This document shows, piece after piece, positions 16,175 through 25,078 of a stretch of 64,000 bases of DNA. This stretch comes from Prosthecobacter vanneervenii. Lineage in GTDB: Bacteria; Verrucomicrobiota; Verrucomicrobiia; Verrucomicrobiales; Verrucomicrobiaceae. A model generated the notes under the pieces. The model worked only from the letters and a program-made list of their open reading frames with translations, was not told the DNA's origin and searched no databases. The stretch's first letter is position 1. Each line of letters opens with the position of its first letter. Position numbers and translations under genes: made by a program. The DNA is taken from positions 62,001-126,000 of the forward strand of contig NZ_JACHIG010000010.1 of assembly GCF_014203095.1 (NCBI RefSeq), written 5' to 3'.

Positions 16175-17527
16175 ATGAAGTTTTTTCTCGGTCTCCTGTC
16201 GTCGTTCGGTGTCTTGGTTTCGTCATTTTCGGCGCAGGTCAGGCCGAATTTGATTCTCATCATGGCGGATGATTTCGGCTACGAGTGCGTGACGGCCAAT
16301 GGCGGGGAATCGTACCAGACGCCGAATCTGGACAAGCTGGCCGCGAGTGGTGTGCGCTTTGAAAACTGCCATGTGCAACCGCTGTGCACGCCCACGCGGG
16401 TGCAACTCATGACGGGGCGCTACAATGTGCGGAATTACATCAACTTCGGCACGCTGCTGCGGACGGAGACGACTTTTGGCAGCCTCATCAAAAGCGCAGG
16501 GTACGCCACCGGCATCTGCGGCAAGTGGCAGCTAGGGCATGAGGTGGACTCGCCGCAGCACTTTGGCTTTGAGGAGTCCTGCCTGTGGCAGCAGACGCGA
16601 CGCCCGCCGCGCTATGCGAATCCGGGCCTCGAGTACAACGGCGTGGAGAAGGACTTCACCCACGGCGAGTACGGCCCCACGCTGGTGAACGACTTTGCGC
16701 TGAGCTTCATCGCCAAGAACAAGGAGAAGCCTTTCTTTCTCTATTACCCGATGATGCTGACGCACAGCCCCTATCAGCCGACGCCTGACAGCCCGGACTG
16801 GGACCCCACGATCAGCAGCGAGAACAAGCAGCAGGCTCCGAAGCACTTTGCCGACATGGTGGCGTACATGGACAAGATGGTGGGCCGCTTGGTGGCCAAG
16901 CTGGACGAACTCGGCATCCGCGAGAACACGCTGCTGATCTTTCTGGGAGACAACGGCACGGGTGCGGGCACTCCGAGCCGCTTCAAGGGCACGGACTACA
17001 AAGGCGGCAAGGGCAGCACCACCGAAAATGGGACGCATGTGCCGCTGATTGTCAGCTGGCCTGCGGTGATGAAGCAAGGGCGTGTGAGCGCGGATCTCAT
17101 CAGCAGCACGGATTTCCTGCCGACGATCTGCGCCGCCGCTGGTGCCCAAGTGCCCGAGAATGTGGATGGCGTGAGCTTCCTGCCGCAGCTGAAAGGTGAA
17201 GCAGGCGCGCCGCGCGAGTGGCTGTACTCCTGGTATTCCCCGCGACAGAGCCAGGACATGACGGTGAAGGAGTATGCCTTTGATCAGCGCTACAAGCTCT
17301 ACCGCAGCGGGAAGTTTTATGATCTGAGCGCCGATGCCGCGGAAAAGCAGGATCTCTCCACCACGACGCTCAGCGGAGAAGCTGCAGCAGCGAAAGCGAA
17401 GCTGCAGGCGGCTCTGGAACGCTATACTGACGCGCGGCCGGCAAAGCTCGATGAAGAGTTCATGGCTTCCGGCAAAGGGAAGGAAAAGGCAGCGAAGAAG
17501 GGGAAGAAGAAAAAGAAGGAAGAGTGA
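16175..17527 (+). CDS. Secreted sulfatase
   Basis: This 450-residue protein has a signal peptide (MKFFLGLLSSFGVLVSSFSA). Metal and active-site marks are Met-Ala-Asp-Asp-Phe-Gly-Tyr, formylglycine site Cys-Thr-Pro-Thr-Arg, Gly-Lys-Trp-Gln-Leu-Gly and Leu-Gly-Asp-Asn-Gly-Thr. Gln replaces the usual His in the Lys-Trp-His motif. The C-terminus ends in a long Lys/Glu/Gly run. It is transcribed like the preceding sulfatases but after a 294-bp gap, so it may have its own promoter. Confidence 0.92.
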   Translation: MKFFLGLLSSFGVLVSSFSAQVRPNLILIMADDFGYECVTANGGESYQTPNLDKLAASGVRFENCHVQPLCTPTRVQLMTGRYNVRNYINFGTLLRTETTFGSLIKSAGYATGICGKWQLGHEVDSPQHFGFEESCLWQQTRRPPRYANPGLEYNGVEKDFTHGEYGPTLVNDFALSFIAKNKEKPFFLYYPMMLTHSPYQPTPDSPDWDPTISSENKQQAPKHFADMVAYMDKMVGRLVAKLDELGIRENTLLIFLGDNGTGAGTPSRFKGTDYKGGKGSTTENGTHVPLIVSWPAVMKQGRVSADLISSTDFLPTICAAAGAQVPENVDGVSFLPQLKGEAGAPREWLYSWYSPRQSQDMTVKEYAFDQRYKLYRSGKFYDLSADAAEKQDLSTTTLSGEAAAAKAKLQAALERYTDARPAKLDEEFMASGKGKEKAAKKGKKKKKEE

Positions 17528-17567
17528 CTGAATCAGGCCGCGTCGTCAGGTCGTCGAAGTTCAAATC

Positions 17568-18023
17568 TTAGTTACCTTCAGACTTCTTCTCGGGACGAGT
17601 GGCGGGTTGTCTGGAGCCGACTTGTTCAGCTTCTTTTTTTGATGCCCTGAGGATATCCTCCAGTTCCTCCCTTCGCGACTTGTCCTTGATGGGGAAATGA
17701 TCCCCATTCCAGGTCCAGGTGCTAATCTCCTTCATGGTATTTTCACCCGAATAATCTCCGACGCGGTCACCTTTCTGAATGCGTCCGCGCTTCAATTCCC
17801 TATACTCTGCTGAAACCGGAACCCCATCGGCATAATGAATCGACCACTCGGCGATCACCGCTGAGTGAAAGGCGCTCGCATGAATGCCCAAAATCTTGCC
17901 GCGATCCGAGATTACTTCAATGATTGCGCCATCACATGCAGGACGCCATTCGAGATTCGAAATAACGGGCTCTGCCTGAGCGATCGAAATGGCAGCAGCG
18001 ACGATTACTAATGAGTGTTTCAT
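17568..18023 (-). CDS. Secreted hypothetical protein
   Basis: This 151-residue protein is encoded opposite to the sulfatases. From the ATG at 18023 it has a signal peptide (MKHSLVIVAAAISIAQA, then Glu). The mature part is a beta-rich domain with Trp and Gly (Ser-Thr-Trp-Thr-Trp-Asn-Gly-Asp-His) ending in a charged Lys/Glu tail. A start at 18047 would put eight residues before the basic n-region and is less likely. No family was recognised. Base composition is lower in GC than the neighbouring sulfatases. Confidence 0.6.
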   Translation of the reverse strand: MKHSLVIVAAAISIAQAEPVISNLEWRPACDGAIIEVISDRGKILGIHASAFHSAVIAEWSIHYADGVPVSAEYRELKRGRIQKGDRVGDYSGENTMKEISTWTWNGDHFPIKDKSRREELEDILRASKKEAEQVGSRQPATRPEKKSEGN

Positions 18024-18336
18024 TGGGATCAGTTCTTTACCGAACATCTAATTTATCGACAGAAACATTGTTTGATGAACTTCTTTGTCGCCGAAAGACT
18101 GGCTGTGCTACGACGGACTTTGGAGTTCATGCAGTCAATTTAGCCGCCCCTTTGTTTGCAATGCAATATTCTTGTTGGCTCACGCGCCCATGGGAAGAGC
18201 ATTGGGAAAAACTCCTGCGCCATCCGAACCGGCTCGATGGACAGATGCATGTCTGCCTCCACTCTCGATGATATGAGACACTTTTGGCAGATTTTTCTTC
18301 CGACTCCCTGCGTTTTTGAATCCACGCTCAAACGCC
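18024..18336. other. Intergenic region, divergent promoter zone
   Basis: This 313-bp non-coding stretch separates a minus-strand secreted hypothetical protein from a plus-strand sulfatase. Short frames here lack ribosome-binding sites and plausible composition. I see no hairpin or repeat of note; it presumably holds promoters for both genes. Confidence 0.5.
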
Positions 18337-19749
18337 ATGTTTCGATTCTCCGCCATCATCTTCCTTCTCTGTTCCACCCTTCACGGCGCAGAGACGCGCC
18401 CGAACATCCTCTTTCTCTTTGCCGACGATTTTACTTACGAGGCCGTGCGGGCTTTTGGGCATACGGACATCGACACGCCGAATCTGGACCGGCTCACCGC
18501 ACGCGGCACCACTTTCACGCGGGCGTACAACATGGGATCGTGGAGCGGTGCGGTTTGTGTGGCGAGCCGCACGATGCTGAACACCGGGCGCAGTGTGTGG
18601 AGCGCGGATGCGGTGTACAACACCACGGACAAGGAGCGCCAGAGCGGTGTGCTGTGGCCGCAGCTGATGAGCAAGGCGGGCTACAAGACCTACATCACGG
18701 GCAAGTGGCACCTGAAGACCAACGCGGCCAAGTGCTTTGACGTGGCCGCCGATGTGCGCGAGGGCATGCCCAAGACGGTGCCCACGTCGTACAACCGTCC
18801 CATCGAAAACCAGACTGATGCCTGGAGCCCGTATGACAAAGCCCTCGGCGGCTACTGGGAGGGTGGGAAGCACTGGAGCGAGGTGGTGCGGGACCATACG
18901 GCAGAGTTTCTTGCGGATGCGAAGCAGCAGCAGAAGCCTTTCTTTATCTACGCCGCCTTCAATGCGCCGCATGATCCGCGGCAGGCCCCGAAGGAATATC
19001 AGGACATGTATCCGCTGAGCCGCATGCAGATGCCGCAGAATTTCATTCCCGAGTACCCCTACAAGGATGCGATGGGATGCCCGCATAGTTTGCGCGATGA
19101 AAACCTGGCGCCGATGCCACGAACGGAGCTGGCCGTGAAGACGCACCGCAGCGAGTACTATGCGCTGATCACGCACCTCGATTTGCAGATCGGGAAGATT
19201 CTGGATGCGCTGGAGCAAAGCGGGCTGGCGGAGAACACGTGGATCTTTTTCACCGCTGATCACGGGCTGGCCGTGGGGCACCATGGGCTGATCGGCAAAC
19301 AGAACATGTATGACCACAGCGTGCGCGTGCCCTTCATCGTGGCCGGGCCCGGTGTGGACAAGGGTGCAAAGAATGACAACGCCATCTACCTGCAGGACGT
19401 GATGGCCACCGCGCTGGATCTGGCCGGTGCCGAGAGGCCGCAGCATGTCTTTTTCAACAGCCTGCTGCCGCTGCTGAAGGGCACGCAGAAGCAGTCCAGC
19501 TACGAGTCGGTGTATGGTGCGTATCTGGATCTGCAACGCGCCGTCACCCACGACGGGTGGAAGCTGATCGCGTATCCGAAGGCCAAGGTGCTGCGTCTTT
19601 ACCATCTCGCTGAAGACCCGCTGGAGATGAACGACCTGGCAGGCAAGCCCGAGCATGCGGCGAAGAAAAAGGAGATGTATGAGCGGGTGGTGAAGCTCTC
19701 CGACGAGCTGGGAGACAAGGTGGATCTGCGGAAAGAATTTGGAGAGTAA
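18337..19749 (+). CDS. Secreted sulfatase
   Basis: This 470-residue protein has a signal peptide (MFRFSAIIFLLCSTLHGA). The metal site is Phe-Ala-Asp-Asp-Phe-Thr-Tyr. The formylglycine site is Cys-Val-Ala-Ser-Arg, an allowed C-x-A-x-R form. Gly-Lys-Trp-His-Leu-Lys and Phe-Thr-Ala-Asp-His-Gly complete the active site, with Tyr-Asp-His-Ser-Val-Arg-Val-Pro downstream. It is the sixth of six plus-strand sulfatases here and the closest in layout to the 12386-13888 gene. The start at 18337 is chosen over 18316 on the basis of the signal peptide. Confidence 0.92.
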   Translation: MFRFSAIIFLLCSTLHGAETRPNILFLFADDFTYEAVRAFGHTDIDTPNLDRLTARGTTFTRAYNMGSWSGAVCVASRTMLNTGRSVWSADAVYNTTDKERQSGVLWPQLMSKAGYKTYITGKWHLKTNAAKCFDVAADVREGMPKTVPTSYNRPIENQTDAWSPYDKALGGYWEGGKHWSEVVRDHTAEFLADAKQQQKPFFIYAAFNAPHDPRQAPKEYQDMYPLSRMQMPQNFIPEYPYKDAMGCPHSLRDENLAPMPRTELAVKTHRSEYYALITHLDLQIGKILDALEQSGLAENTWIFFTADHGLAVGHHGLIGKQNMYDHSVRVPFIVAGPGVDKGAKNDNAIYLQDVMATALDLAGAERPQHVFFNSLLPLLKGTQKQSSYESVYGAYLDLQRAVTHDGWKLIAYPKAKVLRLYHLAEDPLEMNDLAGKPEHAAKKKEMYERVVKLSDELGDKVDLRKEFGE

Positions 19750-19820
19750 ACAAGAGCCTTTGTGATGTGCTGAAGCGACATTTTCCCTCCTGACTGCGTT
19801 TATCCTTTCCCATCTACCTC

Positions 19821-20498
19821 ATGCATTCTCTCCGCTCCCTGCCGCTGTCCTTGTTTCTCCTGATAAGTCTGAGCGCTGCCGCATATGCGCAGCAGCAGCC
19901 TGCGCCAGAGAAGGAGGCTGGAAAGGCGGCGGCTTCTCCGAATGAGCTCTTCCGCCAGGGGGTGGATCTCTTCTTTGCGGCGAAGCCGAAGGAATCTGTG
20001 GCGGCGTTTGACCAACTGATCGCGCTGGTGCCGGAGGCCAAGCCGCAGCTCTGGCAGCGTGGTCTGGCGCAGTATTATGCGGGGGATTTCAAAGGCGGGC
20101 GCGAGCAGTTTGAGGTGCACCAGACGGTGAACGGGAACGATGTGGAAAATGCGGCGTGGCATTTCCTGTGCATCGCCCGCAGTGAAGGCGTGGAGGCTGC
20201 GAGAAAGGTCTTCATCCCCATCGAGGGAGACAGCCGCATCCCCATGAAGGAGGTGCACGAGCTCTTTGCGGGCAAGGGCAGCGAGGAGGCGGTGCTGAAG
20301 GCCGCCGAGGCTGGCGAAGGCGAAAACCTGCGCAACCACCGCTGCTACGCCCATCTGTATCTCGGCCTCTACTACGAGGCCATCGGCGAAAACGACAAGG
20401 CGAAGGAGCACATGCTCAAGGCCGCGAAGGATTATGCCATGGACCACTACATGGGCCGCGTGGCGCAGGTGCATGTGAAGATCCGTGGGTGGGAGTGA
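19821..20498 (+). CDS. Secreted TPR protein
   Basis: This 225-residue protein has a signal peptide (Leu-rich, ending Ala-Tyr-Ala-Gln). Three TPR-like helical pairs follow: Phe-Arg-Gln-Gly-Val-Asp-Leu-Phe near residue 45, Leu-Trp-Gln-Arg-Gly-Leu-Ala-Gln-Tyr-Tyr near 75, and Leu-Tyr-Leu-Gly-Leu-Tyr-Tyr-Glu-Ala near 180. The layout resembles the soluble part of the lipoprotein NlpI, but no lipobox is present. TPRs bind protein partners; the partner is not evident. It starts 71 bp after the last sulfatase. Confidence 0.75.
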   Translation: MHSLRSLPLSLFLLISLSAAAYAQQQPAPEKEAGKAAASPNELFRQGVDLFFAAKPKESVAAFDQLIALVPEAKPQLWQRGLAQYYAGDFKGGREQFEVHQTVNGNDVENAAWHFLCIARSEGVEAARKVFIPIEGDSRIPMKEVHELFAGKGSEEAVLKAAEAGEGENLRNHRCYAHLYLGLYYEAIGENDKAKEHMLKAAKDYAMDHYMGRVAQVHVKIRGWE

Positions 20499-20612
20499 GG
20501 GCGCGGGAATAGAATAATACACATACGATTGTGTGCCCGGGGCGCTCTGCGGCCCGCTGGGACTTGCGCGGGGGCCGAACACCGCCTAGCTCAAGGCACC
20601 CCGCAACGCGCC

Positions 20613-21560
20613 ATGGCCAACCTCGACTACCTCAGCATCCTCTCTGTGGCCGTGCCCGTCTATTTGACGATGGGCGCCGGGGCGCTGGCGCGGCGCACGG
20701 GACTGCTAAAGCCAGAGGCGGATGTGAGCCTGATGAAGCTCTCGGTGATGATGCTGACGCCGGCGCTCATCATCGAGCGCGTGGTGGGAAATCCCGCCGT
20801 GATGCGCCTGACGCCGGTGCTGCTGGCCGCCGGGCTGGGCTATGCGCTGGTGGCGCTGGGCATTGCTTTCACCTACCTCGTGGCACCGCTGATCGGGCTG
20901 AAGAAGGGAGAGGGCCGCCGTACCTTTAGCGTGGCCTGCGGGCTGCAGAATTACGGCTTTGTGGCCATCCCCATCGTCAAGGCGCTGTTTCCGGACCAAG
21001 GCACGATCGGCGTACTTTTCACCTTCACGCTCGGTGTGGAACTGGCCTGCTGGACGGTCGGTGTCGGGCTCCTTACTGGCCTGGGCAAGGCGCCGTGGCG
21101 GTTGGCGCTGAACGCGCCGGTGATCACCATCCTGACCTCGCTGATGCTGAACTTCACGGGGCTGCATGCGCATGTGCCACTGGTGGCACATAACACCTTC
21201 GAGATGCTGGGCGCCTGCGCGGTGCCGCTGGCCGTGCTGCTCATCGGCGCGTCCATCGCGGACCTGTGGGGCCAGGGAGCCATGCAGTGGAAGGTGGCTA
21301 TCGTGAGCCCTATCCTGCGCCTGGGCGTCATCCCCATCGCCTTTCTGCTGGCGGCACGGTACATGCCGGTGAGCGTGGAGCTAAAGCGTGTGATTGTCGT
21401 GCAGGGGGCCATGCCCTCGGCGGTGTTTAACATCATGATCGCGCGTCTTTACGGAGGTCATGCGCCTACCGCCGTGCAGGTCGTGATGGCCACCACCATC
21501 GTCAGCTGTGTCACCACACCGCTCGTGATCGCGTGGGGGCTGCGGTTTGTCGGAGCGTGA
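20613..21560 (+). CDS. AEC-family permease (auxin efflux carrier-like transporter)
   Basis: This 315-residue integral membrane protein has about ten hydrophobic helices in two halves joined by a central loop, as in the AEC/bile-acid-sodium-symporter-like superfamily. The N-terminal Ala-Leu-Ala-Arg-Arg-Thr-Gly-Leu-Leu and the mid-protein Gly-Leu-Gln-Asn-Tyr-Gly-Phe-Val-Ala-Ile-Pro segment are characteristic, as is the second-half Pro-Ser-Ala-Val-Phe-Asn element. Family members export malate, malonate or other carboxylates. The ATG at 20613 gives the correct N-terminus for helix 1; upstream codons at 20529 add 28 hydrophilic residues. Confidence 0.85.
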   Translation: MANLDYLSILSVAVPVYLTMGAGALARRTGLLKPEADVSLMKLSVMMLTPALIIERVVGNPAVMRLTPVLLAAGLGYALVALGIAFTYLVAPLIGLKKGEGRRTFSVACGLQNYGFVAIPIVKALFPDQGTIGVLFTFTLGVELACWTVGVGLLTGLGKAPWRLALNAPVITILTSLMLNFTGLHAHVPLVAHNTFEMLGACAVPLAVLLIGASIADLWGQGAMQWKVAIVSPILRLGVIPIAFLLAARYMPVSVELKRVIVVQGAMPSAVFNIMIARLYGGHAPTAVQVVMATTIVSCVTTPLVIAWGLRFVGA

Positions 21561-21568
21561 ATCATTCC

Positions 21569-22471
21569 ATGACTCTCCCCTGGTATCTTCTCTTTCCTCT
21601 CGTGGCGGCCATCGGCTACGCCATCGCCTCTCTGCTGCTGAAAAAAGCGCTGGTGGAGGGCGCGCACCCGATGGCGTGCTTTCACATCAACAACTGGACG
21701 AGCACGCTGGCGTTTTGCCCGCTCGTCTTCCTGGAGACGCAGCCTGTCACCTGGAATTTGTGGTATGTGCCCGTCGTCCTGGGGGCGCTGTTTTTCATCG
21801 GCGGATGGTTCACCTTCATCGCCATGCAGCGCGGGGATGTCTCACTGGTGACTCCAGTGCTGGGGTCCAAGGTGGTGTTCGTCGCGCTCGGGGCCAGCCT
21901 CTTCATCGCGGGCAGCATGAAGCCGCTGATGTGGGTGGCCGCCATCATCACCACGGGGGGCATCTTCCTCATGAGCGCCACCGATTTCAAAACCCCGAAG
22001 GGCGCGCGACTCGCGGGGCCGGTGGTGATGGCGCTGATCAGCGCGGCGCTCTTTGCCTTTGCCGATGTGTTTCTGCAAAAATGGGCGCCCGCCTTTGGCC
22101 CGAAAACCTTTCTGGCAATCCTCTCCGCCACGACCGGCGTGCTCTCGCTGCTGTCCATGACACTGCTGCCCAAACGCCCGCCGATTCCCTGGAACCGCGC
22201 CACGCAGTGGTCGCTCGGCGGCAGCACGCTCATCGCCGCGCAGTCGATGACCCTGGGTCTCTCGCTGGCGTATTTCAATGACGCCGTGGGTGTGAACGTG
22301 GTGTATGCCACGCGCGGCATGTGGAGCCTGGCGGTGGTGGCAGTGCTGGGGCCTCTGCTGGGAAATCGCGAACGGCATGAGTCTGGCAAAGCCTACGGCA
22401 TCCGTGTCGTGGCAGCACTTCTGATGATGACCGGGGTGATCTGTGCGGTGATCTCGCGGATGCACAAGTAG
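21569..22471 (+). CDS. EamA/DMT-family membrane exporter
   Basis: This 300-residue protein has ten membrane helices arranged as two repeated EamA units. The start is Trp-Tyr-Leu-Leu-Phe-Pro-Leu-Val-Ala-Ala-Ile-Gly-Tyr-Ala. The end of each unit carries the typical Pro-Val/Gly-rich helix (Val-Thr-Pro-Val-Leu-Gly-Ser-Lys-Val-Val-Phe in unit 1). Members move metabolites such as amino acids or drugs out of the cell. It starts 8 bp after the AEC permease stop, so the two transporters probably form an operon. Confidence 0.85.
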   Translation: MTLPWYLLFPLVAAIGYAIASLLLKKALVEGAHPMACFHINNWTSTLAFCPLVFLETQPVTWNLWYVPVVLGALFFIGGWFTFIAMQRGDVSLVTPVLGSKVVFVALGASLFIAGSMKPLMWVAAIITTGGIFLMSATDFKTPKGARLAGPVVMALISAALFAFADVFLQKWAPAFGPKTFLAILSATTGVLSLLSMTLLPKRPPIPWNRATQWSLGGSTLIAAQSMTLGLSLAYFNDAVGVNVVYATRGMWSLAVVAVLGPLLGNRERHESGKAYGIRVVAALLMMTGVICAVISRMHK

Positions 22472-22554
22472 CCATGCTGCTGCGCCACTGGTGAGGGCTT
22501 GCCAAACAGCAACGCTTTGAAAATCCGTGTGATGTGAATGCTGCGGAGCGCATA

Positions 22555-22580
22555 CCAGTTCCACAGGAACTGGGCTACTT
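22555..22580 (+). terminator. Possible weak terminator after the exporter gene
   Basis: CCAGTTCC (22555-22562) and GGAACTGG (22566-22573) form a perfect 8-bp stem with an ACA loop. A short GCTACTTTTA follows, so the T-tract is poor. It is placed 84 bp after the exporter stop and about 100 bp before the next gene. Confidence 0.35.
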
Positions 22581-22678
22581 TTATCCCGTGCCAGGCGTAG
22601 TCTCGGGAAATGATTTGATCACTTTCGCCGCCTGAGGCGTCTAACCTGCCGTCGTTCACCCTCAAATCCCCGAATCTC

Positions 22679-23965
22679 ATGCAAACGTCACTGCGCCTCC
22701 TGCTGGTCGTGTGGCTGGCAGTCTGGACGGGTGCTCCGCTGCTCGCGGCCACCACGTCCACCACCAAGAAAAAACAAAGCGCCGCCGGGCACAGCACCGC
22801 CGCGAAGAAGTCTGACACGGACAGCGATTCTGCTCCCGCGAAGTCCACAGCGGCGAAAACCGACGCCAAGGACAAAGATGCCACCAAAGCCCAGGCGGAT
22901 GATGATGAAGCCGCCGCCACGCCGACGCATGCGCTGGTCTCCACGCTCAGCATCGAAGACATCCGCGGCTTTGAGCATTACCCCAAGCAGATCCAGAGCC
23001 TGGTGCAAAGCTGCCTCGCTCTCACGCATCTGGAGCTGGGCTATCTCTATGGCTCGCATGAACCGAGCAAGGGCGGCATGGACTGCTCCGGCACCATCTA
23101 CCACGTGCTGCATTTCCAAGGCCTGAAGGATGTGCCGCGCCAATCTGATGAGATGTGCAACTGGGTGGACAAAAAATCCCAGCTCCACCTCACGCCCACG
23201 GCCACCAGCTTTGACAGCGAGGAGTTCGCCGCGCTCAAGCCTGGCGACCTGCTCTTCTGGACCAGCCCCACCGAGACCACGCGCAAGCTGCCCGTGACGC
23301 ACGTGATGGTGTATCTGGGCAAGCTCAAGAAGACCGGCAAGCGCATCGTCTTCGGCTCCAGTGACGGCCGCAGCTACATGGGCGAGCGCCGCAGCGGCGT
23401 GAGCGTCTTTGACTTCAGCCTGCCCCAGCCCGGCAGCACCAAGCACTTCTACGCCTACGGCCCGTCTCCGGGACTGCTGCCGCCTGAGCCGAAGCCCGCC
23501 GAGCCTGAGCGGCCGGTGATCGCGGCGGTGACACAGCCACCAGCGCCTGCGCCTTTGGCCAAGCAGACACCGGTGGTGAAAGAGACTGCCGTGGCCAAAG
23601 AAACACCGTCGCCCAAAGCGGTTTCATCTGTGACTCCGAAAACGTCTGCATCGAAAGACTCGCAGGTCGCTGTGGCGAAAGAACCGGCTGAGCCCAAGGA
23701 AGAAGTCCGCAAGGCTGTGGCCGTCACCACCGACACACCAACGGAATCTGCGACCAAGAAGGCCACCGTCGTTGAGACCAAGGCCGATGCCCCTCCCAAG
23801 ACCTCCACCACCTCCAAGCCCAAAGCTGCGACAACCAAGAAACGCAGCACCACGGTGGCGTCCTCAAGCACCCGCCGTCGCACACCTGCGGCTCCGCCGA
23901 AGAGTGCTTTTGAGCAGAGAGTGGACCGCGCGGTGAGTTCGGTGAGAAGGTTTTTTCAGCAGTGA
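22679..23965 (+). CDS. Secreted NlpC/P60 peptidase with Lys/Ala/Thr-rich tail
   Basis: This 428-residue protein has a signal peptide, a Lys/Ala/Asp-rich linker to about residue 90, and an NlpC/P60 domain (about 115-260). The catalytic Cys is in Gly-Gly-Met-Asp-Cys-Ser-Gly-Thr and the His in Val-Thr-His-Val-Met-Val-Tyr-Leu-Gly; a Gly-Asp-Leu-Leu-Phe-Trp motif lies between them. Such enzymes cut peptide bonds in peptidoglycan stems. The final 165 residues are low-complexity Lys/Pro/Ala/Thr/Val, like histone H1 or a cell-wall-binding basic tail. Its last 10 bp overlap the convergent next gene. Confidence 0.88.
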   Translation: MQTSLRLLLVVWLAVWTGAPLLAATTSTTKKKQSAAGHSTAAKKSDTDSDSAPAKSTAAKTDAKDKDATKAQADDDEAAATPTHALVSTLSIEDIRGFEHYPKQIQSLVQSCLALTHLELGYLYGSHEPSKGGMDCSGTIYHVLHFQGLKDVPRQSDEMCNWVDKKSQLHLTPTATSFDSEEFAALKPGDLLFWTSPTETTRKLPVTHVMVYLGKLKKTGKRIVFGSSDGRSYMGERRSGVSVFDFSLPQPGSTKHFYAYGPSPGLLPPEPKPAEPERPVIAAVTQPPAPAPLAKQTPVVKETAVAKETPSPKAVSSVTPKTSASKDSQVAVAKEPAEPKEEVRKAVAVTTDTPTESATKKATVVETKADAPPKTSTTSKPKAATTKKRSTTVASSSTRRRTPAAPPKSAFEQRVDRAVSSVRRFFQQ

Positions 23966-24372
23966 GAGTTACGAATAACCTGGATGCCATAAAAGTCCGA
24001 GTTAGAGCCGTCAGCAAACCAGCCAATAGGCTGCCGAGCGGAAACATCTGGACCAACCCATGAGGAATCATGACGAACTTCGTCCCTGCCAAGCCAGCGC
24101 TGCGTCGCGGCGTCGTACGTGCCCCGAGTCGCGTACCACAACTCCGCTTCAGCAGCCTGTGCATCAGTGAGGAGGTAAAGCCGATAATAGTAGTGACGAC
24201 CAAGCTCATCCATGTCGTGGAATACGAACCATGCCTTTTGGCCATCATACTCTGCCAACCCATGCAATGGACCATCCCACCAGTCGAAATGCCAGAGGAA
24301 GTGCACCCGCGTCTCGTCTAATCGAGAGAGCATATCGAGTCCGTGCGGAATAGGTTGTTGGTTTTCGTTCAC
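23956..24372 (-). CDS. Hypothetical protein
   Basis: This 138-residue soluble protein is rich in Trp, Tyr, His and Asp (for example Phe-Leu-Trp-His-Phe-Asp-Trp-Trp-Asp-Gly). It has no signal peptide or membrane segment. No family was recognised, though the composition suggests a small alpha/beta domain of the kind seen in SMI1-like or immunity proteins. It overlaps the end of the convergent NlpC/P60 gene by 10 bp and lies in a run of small minus-strand genes of lower GC than their surroundings. Confidence 0.55.
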   Translation of the reverse strand: MNENQQPIPHGLDMLSRLDETRVHFLWHFDWWDGPLHGLAEYDGQKAWFVFHDMDELGRHYYYRLYLLTDAQAAEAELWYATRGTYDAATQRWLGRDEVRHDSSWVGPDVSARQPIGWFADGSNSDFYGIQVIRNSHC

Positions 24373-24396
24373 GAGATGGATGGTGATGCCTAAGCT

Positions 24397-24738
24397 TCAA
24401 ACAGTGCTAAAGTCTGAGTCAGGGGAGACAGAAGCATCATGCACCACGCTGACCACACGGCCGCGAACAGCTTGTGCTTTGACCCAGCCGTTGATCTTTC
24501 CCAGGTTATTGCCGATCAGAAACTCGTCGCCGCGAATCTCCCGCACCAGATGCAGCAGGTAGCTGCGCTGCCACTGCACGAGCACCACGTCATCGACCTT
24601 CACCTCACGCGCATCCACCGGAGACAGCGTGACCAGATCTCCGCTCTCAATCCGGCCCCGCATGGAGCCGCCTTGAGGGCGAATGTGCGCGTCCTGTCCG
24701 GCGGACAGTTGTTCGAGTGCTTCATTGACCCAGCCCAT
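24397..24738 (-). CDS. S24/S26 peptidase-like protein
   Basis: This 113-residue protein resembles the catalytic core of LexA/signal-peptidase-like proteins. A Gly-Gly-Ser-Met motif (about residues 23-26) gives the candidate catalytic Ser, followed by Ile-Glu-Ser-Gly-Asp-Leu-Val and Val-Asp-Asp-Val-Val-Leu-Val, the usual beta strands, and His-Leu-Val-Arg-Glu-Ile. The general-base Lys expected one strand later is not obvious. There is no DNA-binding domain or membrane anchor, so it could be an inactive or chaperone-like relative. Confidence 0.6.
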   Translation of the reverse strand: MGWVNEALEQLSAGQDAHIRPQGGSMRGRIESGDLVTLSPVDAREVKVDDVVLVQWQRSYLLHLVREIRGDEFLIGNNLGKINGWVKAQAVRGRVVSVVHDASVSPDSDFSTV

Positions 24739-24799
24739 AGGTGCTTTGATGTATGAGAGAGATGGTTATGGCACCTTATGAACTTTCACATGTTCAAAT

Positions 24800-25057
24800 T
24801 CAGCCAATCGTCCGCCAGAGCATGAGACAGGTGGCCACAGAAGCCACAACAACGGCTTCGTTTACGATCACGTACCCAGCGGCGGGCTGTTTGAAAGCCG
24901 GGTAGTCGATGAAAGCCCGCGTGAGAATTAGCCCCTGCGGAATAATGACCAGAATGAGCAAGGCCCATGTCCGATGCGGGAGAACAGCCACCCCAAGCAA
25001 AAGGAAGCATTGGATGTAAAGGATATGAATATCGATTTCTTGGAAAATGCGCTTCAT
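24800..25057 (-). CDS. Small membrane protein
   Basis: This 85-residue protein has three likely membrane helices (Leu-Tyr-Ile-Gln-Cys-Phe-Leu-Leu, Trp-Ala-Leu-Leu-Ile-Leu-Val, and Val-Val-Val-Ala-Ser-Val-Ala). No known family was seen. It begins 21 bp after the stop of another minus-strand membrane protein gene, and the two may be co-translated subunits. An overlapping longer frame in a different phase was rejected because of its composition. Confidence 0.5.
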   Translation of the reverse strand: MKRIFQEIDIHILYIQCFLLLGVAVLPHRTWALLILVIIPQGLILTRAFIDYPAFKQPAAGYVIVNEAVVVASVATCLMLWRTIG

Positions 25058-25078
25058 GCCAAAGATCGTTTGCTGCCG

